From Thermoplasmata archaeon (GTDB lineage Archaea > Thermoplasmatota > Thermoplasmata > Lutacidiplasmatales > UBA184): 10,635 nucleotides of DNA. The notes under the pieces were generated by a model that saw nothing but the letters and a program-made list of their open reading frames with translations, was not told the DNA's origin and searched no databases. Within the stretch, counting starts at the first letter, position 1, and the number at the start of each line of letters is the position of its first letter. Where the stretch lies: assembly GCA_030039995.1 (NCBI GenBank), contig JASHUL010000052.1, positions 1-10,635 of the forward strand. The letters are read 5' to 3'. Positions 1 to 5,967 of this stretch are shown one piece after another. Both the position numbers and the translations under genes were made by a program.

Positions 1-1118
1 AGCGCGGCGTCCAGGATCCGGACGCCGTGGTGCTGCTCGTACCGCTCCCGCAAGCCGCGAAGGATCGAGATCGTGTCCTCGACGGTCGGTTCGGCGATCG
101 TCACCGGCTGGAACCGCCGTTCGAGCGCCGCGTCCTTCTCGATGTACTTGCGGTACTCGGCGGTCGTCGTCGCTCCGATACAGTGCAGCATTCCCCGCGC
201 GAGCGCTGGCTTGAGCAGGTTCGACGCGTCGAGGGCCCCCCCTTCGGTGGCGCCCGCATGCACCAGCGTGTGCAGCTCGTCGATGAACAGGATCACGGCG
301 CCGGCCGAGCGCTCCACCTCCTGGAGCACCGCTTTCATCCGCTCCTCGAACTCCCCGCGGAACTTCGCGCCCGCGAGCAACGAGCCGAGGTCGAGCGCGA
401 CGATCCGCTTTTCCCGGAGCGCGTCGGGGACGTCCCGCGTCGCGATGCGCAAGGCGAGCCCTTCGACGACGGCGGTCTTCCCGACCCCCGGGTCGCCCGT
501 GAGCACCGGATTGTTCTTGGTCCGTCGGGAGAGGATCTGGATGACGCGTCGGATCTCGTCGTCGCGCCCGATCACCGGGTCCAGCTTGCGTTCACGGGCC
601 AGCGCCGTAAGGTCCTTGCCGTACTTCTCGAGCGCCCGGTACTGGGCCTCCTCACCCCGGCTCGCCACCGGCTGGTCCGAGCCCCGGACTTTGTCGGTGG
701 CGGCCTCGATCGCCGCGCGACGCACTCCGAACTCCTCGAGCAGTTCGCGGGTCGGGCCCGAGACCGAGGCGAGCCCGAGCAGCAGCTCGTCCACCGTCGT
801 GTACCGGTCCTTCCGACGCGCGGCCTCCTTCTCGGCCGCCTCCACGACCTGGGAGAGGCCCCGCGAGAGGTACTGGTCGGACGGCGCGACGTGGTCGGCC
901 GTCGGCATTCCCCGCAGGCGCTCCTCGAGCCGGGCGCGCAGCCGATCGATCGGCACATGGATCGACTCGAGCAGCGCCGCGGTCGTCCCGTCGTCGGTCG
1001 AGAGCAACGCGTCGAGGAGATGCTCGGGTTCCACGGACGCGTGACGAAGCTCGGCGGCCCGCTGGAAGGCCTTTTCGAGCGCCGACCGAGCCGCGTCCGT
1101 CAGGCGGTCGAGATGCAT
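1..1118 (-). CDS. clpB: ATP-dependent disaggregase ClpB, N-terminal part (3' end beyond window)
   Basis: This is the N-terminal 372 residues of a ClpB/Hsp104-type AAA+ unfoldase, which pulls polypeptides out of aggregates, usually with the DnaK system, in the cytoplasm. Seen: an N domain opening MHLDRLTDAARSALEKA with a Clp-N repeat (HASVEPEHLLDALL) and a second repeat (YTTVDELLLGLA), about residues 1-145. The linker KYGKDLTALARERKLDPVIGR leads into the D1 ATPase. Walker A is GDPGVGKT (K214), pore loop 1 is AGAKFRGEFEER, Walker B is VILFIDELHT (D280, E281), and the sensor/arginine-finger stretch is LERRFQPV. These residue numbers lie within two of E. coli ClpB. The middle domain and D2 lie outside the window; full length would be about 850-870. 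The ATG at 1118 fits the family N-terminus; a GTG at 1130 is in frame. An AGGTG motif lies 9 bases upstream (1128-1132). The gene is divergent from pyrD. It is open to the window edge without a stop. Confidence 0.95.
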   Translation of the reverse strand, partial: MHLDRLTDAARSALEKAFQRAAELRHASVEPEHLLDALLSTDDGTTAALLESIHVPIDRLRARLEERLRGMPTADHVAPSDQYLSRGLSQVVEAAEKEAARRKDRYTTVDELLLGLASVSGPTRELLEEFGVRRAAIEAATDKVRGSDQPVASRGEEAQYRALEKYGKDLTALARERKLDPVIGRDDEIRRVIQILSRRTKNNPVLTGDPGVGKTAVVEGLALRIATRDVPDALREKRIVALDLGSLLAGAKFRGEFEERMKAVLQEVERSAGAVILFIDELHTLVHAGATEGGALDASNLLKPALARGMLHCIGATTTAEYRKYIEKDAALERRFQPVTIAEPTVEDTISILRGLRERYEQHHGVRILDAA

Positions 1119-1141
1119 CCCGAGCGGCACCTGTCCGAGCC

Positions 1142-1149
1142 AATTTAAG
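1142..1149. promoter_or_regulatory. Candidate shared TATA box for the divergent clpB and pyrD genes
   Basis: AATTTAAG is the only AT-rich run in the 41 bases between clpB and pyrD, and it is nearly symmetrical on both strands. Its centre is about 27 bases from the clpB ATG (1118) and about 26 bases from an in-frame GTG of pyrD (1172). That is the usual TATA-to-transcription-start distance in archaea, so both messages could be leaderless. The conventional pyrD ATG (1160) would be only 14 bases away. Inferred from spacing only. Confidence 0.5.
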
Positions 1150-1159
1150 GGCAGTACCA

Positions 1160-2092
1160 ATGTCGAGCCTGGTGGCAGATCTCGCGGTCCGGGTCGGGTC
1201 GCTCGCGTTGCGCAATCCGTTCCTGCTCGCGTCGGGGATCTGGGGAGAGAGCGGCGACTCGCTGGCCGGGGCGTGGGCGGCCGGCGCGGGCGGAGTGATC
1301 ACGAAGTCGATCGGCAGCCTCCCCCGGGCCGGGTATCCGAACCCGACGATCGAAGAGTACTCGACGTGGGGGCTGCTCAACGCGATGGGGCTTCCGAATC
1401 CGGGCATGGACGAGTACCCGCGCGAGATCTCGGCGGCGCGGAGCCACGGCGCGCTCGTCATCGGCTCGGTGTTCGGAAGCGACGCGGAGGAGTTCGCCCG
1501 GTTGGCGCGCCGCATCGCCGAGACCGGGGTCGTCGCCGTCGAACTGAACCTGAGCTGCCCGCACGCCGAGGGGTACGGCACCGAGGTCGGAAGCGACCCG
1601 AAGGACGTCGAGGCGATCGTGCGCGCGGTCGTGGGGAGCGTCTCGGTGCCGGTGATCGCGAAGATCACTCCCAACACGAGCGATGCCCCGGCCCTCGCGG
1701 TCGCCGCCGAGAACGGCGGGGCCGCCGCCGTGAGCGCGATCAACACCCTGCGGGCCCTGGCGATCGACACGACGCTCCATCGACCGGTCCTCGCGCACGG
1801 GCTTGGGGGCTTGAGCGGGCCGGCGATCAAGCCCGTCGGACTCGCCTGCGTGTGGCAGATCTACGAGCGCGTGCGGATCCCGGTGATCGGGGTCGGAGGG
1901 ATCTCCACGGCAGAGGACGCGCTCGAGTACATCATGGCCGGGGCGCGCGCGGTCGAGGTCGGCACCGTCATCGCGCACCAGGGCATCGGCGTGTTCTCCC
2001 GGCTCGTGGACGGCCTCAGCCATCGCCTCGACGAGCTCGGGTACGCGTCCGTCTCCCAGGCGGTGGGCCTCGCGCACGGCGCCGGACGGTGA
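1160..2092 (+). CDS. pyrD: Dihydroorotate dehydrogenase type 1B, catalytic subunit
   Basis: This FMN enzyme oxidises dihydroorotate to orotate in pyrimidine synthesis. In the 1B type it passes electrons to the PyrK subunit and on to NAD. Seen in the 310-residue protein: RNPFLLASG near the start; ITKSIGSLPRAGYPNP (K49) and LNAMGLPNPGMDEY for substrate and FMN contacts; ELNLSCPH with C133 at the position of the catalytic cysteine that marks class 1 enzymes; KITPNTSD (K168); the GGLSGPAIKPVGL loop; and PVIGVGGIST followed by GARAVEVGT for FMN phosphate. Length is normal for PyrDB. The next gene is pyrK, which supports 1B over the fumarate-dependent 1A. Start: ATG 1160 has no good ribosome-binding site. 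GTG 1172 would start MADLAVRVG, closer to typical family N-termini, and is correctly spaced from the TATA-like element at 1142-1149. So the true protein may be 306 residues. Confidence 0.95.
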   Translation: MSSLVADLAVRVGSLALRNPFLLASGIWGESGDSLAGAWAAGAGGVITKSIGSLPRAGYPNPTIEEYSTWGLLNAMGLPNPGMDEYPREISAARSHGALVIGSVFGSDAEEFARLARRIAETGVVAVELNLSCPHAEGYGTEVGSDPKDVEAIVRAVVGSVSVPVIAKITPNTSDAPALAVAAENGGAAAVSAINTLRALAIDTTLHRPVLAHGLGGLSGPAIKPVGLACVWQIYERVRIPVIGVGGISTAEDALEYIMAGARAVEVGTVIAHQGIGVFSRLVDGLSHRLDELGYASVSQAVGLAHGAGR

Positions 2093-2128
2093 ACGGCGGG
2101 TTCCTTCGGTATCCGCGCGACCGAGGGG

Positions 2129-2136
2129 CTATATCT
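2129..2136 (+). promoter_or_regulatory. Candidate TATA box for pyrK
   Basis: CTATATCT stands out in the GC-rich 63-base gap between pyrD and pyrK. Its centre is about 24 bases before the pyrK GTG at 2156, so a leaderless pyrK message is possible. pyrK may therefore be transcribed independently of pyrD as well as by read-through. Confidence 0.45.
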
Positions 2137-2155
2137 CGGGGCCCGTAGGCACGTC

Positions 2156-2941
2156 GTGCGCTCGATCGTCCGGGTCACCGAACGGGTCGTCGAGACCCCG
2201 TCCACCGTCACGTTGCGGTTTCCGTTCGTCGCGCCGGCCGCGCCGGGGCAGTTCGTCATGATCTGGATCCCCGGGGACGACGAGCTGCCGATGTCGCTCT
2301 CGTACACCGTCGGCGGCTCGAAGGGCGTGACGGTCAAGGCGATGGGCGACACGAGCCGTCGGGTCCAGTCGATCCGGGCGGGGGACGCGGTTGGGATCCG
2401 GGGGCCGTACGGCAACCGGTTCGACATGGCGCCGCGACGCATCCTGGTCGTCGGGGGCGGCTCGGGGTCGGCGGTGCTCGCTCCGGCGGCCGAAGCCGCG
2501 GTCGCGGACGGCGCCCGGGTGACGGCGGCGTTGGGCGCGACCCAGGCGCCCGAGCTGCTGTTCCGAGGACGGTTCGACGCGATGGGCGCGCAGGTCGAGG
2601 TGGCGACCGACGACGGGTCGGAAGGGACGCACGGCTTCGTCACGACCGTCGCGGAACGCCTGCTCGGCACCGAGCCGTTCGACGCCGTCTGGACCTGCGG
2701 GCCCGAGGTGATGATGCAGAAGGTCGCGGTGGCGGCCGCGTCCGCGAAGGTCCCGGTCTACTGCTCGGTCGAGCGGCACATGAAATGCGCCCTCGGGATG
2801 TGCGATGCCTGCGCCCTCGGGCCGTACCACGTGTGCGTGGACGGCCCGGTCTTCCCCGCCGAGCGACTCCTGCCGCTCGCCGAGTTCGCGCACGCGCATC
2901 GCGACCCGTCGGGGCGCCGCGTTCCCTTCGGCGGTCACTGA
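2156..2941 (+). CDS. pyrK: Dihydroorotate dehydrogenase electron transfer subunit (FAD, 2Fe-2S)
   Basis: PyrK accepts electrons from PyrD through a 2Fe-2S cluster and FAD and reduces NAD. Seen in 261 residues: an N-terminal ferredoxin-reductase-like FAD barrel with ELPMSLSYTV and GIRGPYGNRFD (about residues 1-95); an NAD-binding domain opening ILVVGGGSGSAVLAPAA; WTCGPEVMM; and a C-terminal cluster-binding stretch KCALGMCDACALGPYHVC then VDGPVF. The four cluster cysteines are 211, 216, 219 and 227, with C203 nearby. The last spacing (seven residues) is shorter than I recall for bacterial PyrK and resembles related electron-transfer subunits of hydrogenase or sulfite reductase. Adjacency to pyrD decides for PyrK. 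The start is the GTG at 2156, giving MRSIVRVTERVVETP, a normal family N-terminus. Gene order pyrD-pyrK is the reverse of the common bacterial order. Confidence 0.9.
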   Translation: MRSIVRVTERVVETPSTVTLRFPFVAPAAPGQFVMIWIPGDDELPMSLSYTVGGSKGVTVKAMGDTSRRVQSIRAGDAVGIRGPYGNRFDMAPRRILVVGGGSGSAVLAPAAEAAVADGARVTAALGATQAPELLFRGRFDAMGAQVEVATDDGSEGTHGFVTTVAERLLGTEPFDAVWTCGPEVMMQKVAVAAASAKVPVYCSVERHMKCALGMCDACALGPYHVCVDGPVFPAERLLPLAEFAHAHRDPSGRRVPFGGH

Positions 2942-2993
2942 CGGCCGACCGGCCCGTGTCGGCGGGCGCCGGAGCCGGCCGCGCTTCCACAGC

Positions 2994-2999
2994 CTTTAT
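2994..2999 (+). promoter_or_regulatory. Candidate TATA box for the pyrG-aspS-mcm group
   Basis: CTTTAT in an otherwise GC-rich 93-base gap lies about 38 bases before the pyrG ATG. Transcription would start near 3023 and leave a leader of about 12 bases, just long enough to carry the GGAG motif at 3024-3027. The following genes are tightly packed up to 8088, so this could drive all three. Confidence 0.45.
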
Positions 3000-3023
3000 G
3001 GCAACGGCCCATTACGACTGCGC

Positions 3024-3027
3024 GGAG
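3024..3027 (+). promoter_or_regulatory. Ribosome-binding site of pyrG
   Basis: GGAG ends seven bases before the ATG at 3035. Together with the invariant family N-terminus MKVIAVSGGVISGLGKG, it fixes this start. Confidence 0.55.
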
Positions 3028-3034
3028 TTGCGGG

Positions 3035-4669
3035 ATGAAGGTCATCGCGGTCAGCGGCGGGGTCATCTCCGGGCTCGGCAAGGGGATCACCACCTCGTCC
3101 CTCGGACGGATCCTGAAGGCGCGAGGGATCCCCGTAACGATCGTCAAGATCGACCCGTACCTCAACGTCGACGCGGGAACGATGAACCCGTACCAGCACG
3201 GCGAGGTGTTCGTGCTGGACGACGGGACCGAAGCCGACCTGGACCTCGGGAACTACGAGCGGTTCCTCGGACAGAGCCTCGTCGGTACGCACAACCTCAC
3301 GACGGGCAAGATCTATCGCGCGGTCATCGAGAAGGAACGGCACGGCGACTACCTCGGCAACACCGTCCAGATCATCCCGCACGTCACCGGTGAGATCAAG
3401 CGCACGATCCGGGAGGTCGCGCAGGCCGCCGGCGCCGAGGTCGTCCTCGTGGAAGTCGGCGGAACGGTCGGGGACATCGAGTCGATGCCGTTCCTCGAGG
3501 CGCTGCGGGAGCTCTCCTACGAACTCGGAGAAGGGCACATGGCGTTCGTCCACACCACGCTCGTGCCCGTCGTCGGGCCGGTGGGGGAAGCGAAGACGAA
3601 ACCGACGCAGCACTCCGTCCGCGAACTGCGGGCGATCGGGATCCGGCCGAACCTGATCATCGCGCGGGGACCGGCGCCGCTCGCGCCCGACATCAAGACG
3701 AAGATCTCGCTGTTCTGCGACGTCCCTCCCGAGGCCGTGATCTCGGTCCCGGACCAGGCCGTGATCTACGAGGTCCCGCTCGTCCTCGAGGCGCAGGGGG
3801 TCGGTCCACTGCTGGCCCGCCTCTTGAACCTGCCCGACCGCCCTCCGGACCACACGGCGTGGAAGGAGTTCCTGGCGACGTACCGACGCGGCGACGGGGC
3901 GGTCGAGATCGCCATCGTCGGCAAGTACACCGAGCTCCGCGACGCGTACCTGTCGCACACCGAAGCGTTCCACCACGTCCAAGGGCATCTGGGCAAGGAG
4001 ATCCGCCTCCAGTGGTACGATTCGGAGGACATTCCGAAGAGCCCGGCGCTGCTCGCCCGTCTGGCGCGCGCGGACGGTATCCTGGTCCCGGGAGGTTTCG
4101 GCGCGCGGGGCGTCGAAGGGAAGATCCGGGCGATCCAGATCGCGCGGACGACCGGCATCCCGTATCTCGGGATCTGCTACGGCTTTCAGATGCAGGCCGT
4201 GGAGTTCGCGCGGAACGTGCTCGGCCTCGACCGGGCGAACACCACCGAGGTCGATGCCGGCACGCCGGACCCGGTCGTCTGTCTCCTCGAGCAGCAACGG
4301 ACGTTGAACGACCTCGGGGGGACGATGCGCCTCGGCGCCCAGCGGGTCGTCCTGACCCCGGGTTCGAAGGTCGCCGAGGTCTACGGGCGCACCGAGATCT
4401 GGGAGCGACACCGACATCGCTACGAGATCAACCCCGACTACTTCGACCGGCTCCGACAGCACGGTCTCGCGATCACGGGCATGAGCGTGGACGGTCGGGT
4501 GGAGGCGCTCGAGGTCCCGGCCCACCCGTTCTTCCTCGGGGTTCAGTTCCACCCGGAGTTCCTCTCGCGGCCGGAGTCGCCGCATCCCCTCTTCGCGGGC
4601 CTCGTCCGAGCGGCCCTCGCTCGTCAGGAGGTCGCGACCCCTGTCGCCGCCCCGCCGCCTGTCGCGTGA
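3035..4669 (+). CDS. pyrG: CTP synthase (glutamine-hydrolysing)
   Basis: This enzyme converts UTP to CTP using ATP and ammonia from glutamine, the last step of de novo pyrimidine nucleotide synthesis. Seen in 544 residues: the synthetase domain begins SGGVISGLGKGITTSS (P-loop, K16), followed by KIDPYLNVDAGTMNPYQHGE, VEVGGTVGDIES (nucleotide and allosteric contacts) and KTKPTQHSV. The class I glutamine amidotransferase domain (about residues 290-530) has the oxyanion GGFGARG, the nucleophile in GICYGFQ (C381), and the His/Glu pair in VQFHPEF (H506, E508). GICYGFQ replaces the bacterial GICLGMQ, which I recall from other archaea. Length is typical. The C-terminus ends in a short Ala/Pro tail whose DNA overlaps the proposed aspS start by 29 bases, so the two are probably translationally coupled. 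Confidence 0.97.
   Translation: MKVIAVSGGVISGLGKGITTSSLGRILKARGIPVTIVKIDPYLNVDAGTMNPYQHGEVFVLDDGTEADLDLGNYERFLGQSLVGTHNLTTGKIYRAVIEKERHGDYLGNTVQIIPHVTGEIKRTIREVAQAAGAEVVLVEVGGTVGDIESMPFLEALRELSYELGEGHMAFVHTTLVPVVGPVGEAKTKPTQHSVRELRAIGIRPNLIIARGPAPLAPDIKTKISLFCDVPPEAVISVPDQAVIYEVPLVLEAQGVGPLLARLLNLPDRPPDHTAWKEFLATYRRGDGAVEIAIVGKYTELRDAYLSHTEAFHHVQGHLGKEIRLQWYDSEDIPKSPALLARLARADGILVPGGFGARGVEGKIRAIQIARTTGIPYLGICYGFQMQAVEFARNVLGLDRANTTEVDAGTPDPVVCLLEQQRTLNDLGGTMRLGAQRVVLTPGSKVAEVYGRTEIWERHRHRYEINPDYFDRLRQHGLAITGMSVDGRVEALEVPAHPFFLGVQFHPEFLSRPESPHPLFAGLVRAALARQEVATPVAAPPPVA
4626..4632 (+). promoter_or_regulatory. Candidate ribosome-binding site deciding the aspS start
   Basis: AGGAGGT lies inside the 3' end of pyrG and ends eight bases before a CTG codon at 4641, which is in the aspS frame. 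The match to the archaeal 16S 3' end would be seven bases. Caution: the same bases encode Gln-Glu-Val of pyrG, and purine-rich strings of this kind are common in this genome. Confidence 0.5.
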
Positions 4670-5951
4670 GCTTCTCGAGCTGGACGGTGCGACCGTCCGG
4701 ATCGCGGGCCATCTCGAGGACTACCGCGCCCTCGGCGGCGTCGCCTTCGCGCTGGTGCGGGACGTCTCGGGGACGACCCAGGTCACCCTGAAGAAGGGGA
4801 CGGCCGACCCCGCGCTGTTCGCCCTGCTCGCGGAACTCCCCCGAGAGTCCGTCGTCGAAGTCGAGGGGACCCCGCGACGTTCGGAGAAGTCGCATCGCGG
4901 GGTGGAGCTGTTTCCCACGTCGATCCGGGTGCTCACCCGCGCCGAAGTCCCGCTCCCGCTCGGCGTGGTCGACAAGGTGGGGGCGGACCTGGACACCCGG
5001 TTCAACCACCGGGTGCTCGACCTGAGGAAGCCCGGCGTCCGCGCGGTGTTCGAGCTGCGCTCGGCCCTCCTGGACGGGTTCCGGCGGGCGTTCCTCGAGC
5101 GGGGTTTCCTCGAGGTGGAGACGCCAAAGTTGCTCCGCCAGGGCGCGGAGGGCGGCGCGACGCTGTTCCGCGTCGACTACTTCGACCGGCCCGCGTACCT
5201 CGCGCAGAGCCCCCAGCTCTACAAGCAGATGTTGATCGGCGCCGGGTTCGAACGGGTGTTCGAGATCGGCCCCGCGTTCCGCGCCGAGCCGTCCGACACC
5301 GTGCGCCACCTGACCGAGTTCACGAGCTTGGACGCCGAGATGAGCTACATCGACGGGGCCGACGAGATCCGCTCGACGCTCGAGAGCGTGGTCGCCGAGA
5401 CCTTGCGCTACGCCCGCGACCGGCTCGGTCCGCGGGGAAACCCGCTCGCCGACACGTTGCCCGTCGCCACGCCTCCGTTCCCTCGCATTCCGTTCGCGAC
5501 CTGCGAGGAGTGGCTCGGACGACCGGGCGCCGAACAGGACCTCGGGACGGAGGACGAGAAGATCCTCGGCACGCGGGTGATGCAGGAGCTCGATGCCCCG
5601 TTCTACTTCATCACGGACTTCCCGACCGCGGTGAAGGCCCAAACGTTCTACGCGGCGCGTCGCGACGACAACCCGAAGCTCACCGGCTACTTCGACCTCG
5701 ATTTCCGGGGCGTCGAGATGGCGAGCGGGGGTCCTCGCGAGCACCGCGTGGCCGCGCTCCGCCAGAACCTCGAGAGCGCCGGCTTCGACCCGGCGAACTT
5801 CGAAGGCTATCTCGAGGCGTTCCGCTTCGGTATGCCCCCGCACGGGGGCTGGGGGTTCGGGGTCGACCGCTTTGTCTGGGCGCTCGCGGGGCTCTCCAAT
5901 ATACGGGAGGCCCGCCTCTTCCCCCGCGACCGGTACCGCCTCGAGCCGTGA
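4641..5951 (+). CDS. aspS: Aspartyl-tRNA synthetase, probable CTG start
   Basis: This class II synthetase charges tRNA-Asp (and tRNA-Asn if non-discriminating). Seen: an N-terminal OB-fold anticodon-binding domain (about residues 14-110) with LELDGATVRIAGHLEDYRAL; then LDTRFNHRVLDLRKP; the motif 1 region FRRAFLERGFLEVETPKLL; YLAQSPQLYKQ for aspartate binding; motif 2 FRAEPSDTVRHLTEF (R214); and motif 3 GWGFGVDRFVWAL (R410), ending NIREARLFPRD. No ATG, GTG or TTG in frame lies between pyrG codons near 4560 and a GTG at 4755. Starting at 4755 (398 residues) would remove the first OB-fold strands. CTG 4641 gives 436 residues, the usual archaeal length, and has an AGGAGGT eight bases upstream. 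A single-base sequence error near 4670 joining GTG 4666 to this frame is the main alternative. mcm follows after 16 bases. Confidence 0.93.
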   Translation: MSPPRRLSRELLELDGATVRIAGHLEDYRALGGVAFALVRDVSGTTQVTLKKGTADPALFALLAELPRESVVEVEGTPRRSEKSHRGVELFPTSIRVLTRAEVPLPLGVVDKVGADLDTRFNHRVLDLRKPGVRAVFELRSALLDGFRRAFLERGFLEVETPKLLRQGAEGGATLFRVDYFDRPAYLAQSPQLYKQMLIGAGFERVFEIGPAFRAEPSDTVRHLTEFTSLDAEMSYIDGADEIRSTLESVVAETLRYARDRLGPRGNPLADTLPVATPPFPRIPFATCEEWLGRPGAEQDLGTEDEKILGTRVMQELDAPFYFITDFPTAVKAQTFYAARRDDNPKLTGYFDLDFRGVEMASGGPREHRVAALRQNLESAGFDPANFEGYLEAFRFGMPPHGGWGFGVDRFVWALAGLSNIREARLFPRDRYRLEP

Positions 5952-5957
5952 AGGAGA
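5952..5957 (+). promoter_or_regulatory. Ribosome-binding site of mcm
   Basis: AGGAGA directly follows the aspS stop codon and ends ten bases before the ATG at 5968. It favours that start over an in-frame ATG at 5872 that would lie inside aspS. Confidence 0.6.
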
Positions 5958-5967
5958 CGACGATTCC

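Noticed and set aside
1120..1140. Direct repeat CCGAGC, 15 bases apart, in the clpB-pyrD gap as an operator
   Set aside because: A six-base G/C-rich repeat is weak evidence here, and I know of no regulator with this site.
27..1148. Long plus-strand open frames over 27-1148 and 73-1044
   Set aside because: They encode low-complexity Arg/Ser/Pro-rich products and lie exactly opposite the clpB frame, which has clear Clp-N and AAA+ motifs.
4666..4791. GTG at 4666 overlapping the pyrG stop, a classic coupled start
   Set aside because: It opens the wrong frame: its product ends at 4791 and is a shadow of pyrG/aspS. It is kept only as part of the indel alternative for aspS.
5872..5967. Upstream in-frame ATG extending mcm into aspS
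   Set aside because: The extension is low complexity, overlaps the conserved motif 3 of AspRS, and lacks a ribosome-binding site. ATG 5968 has AGGAGA.
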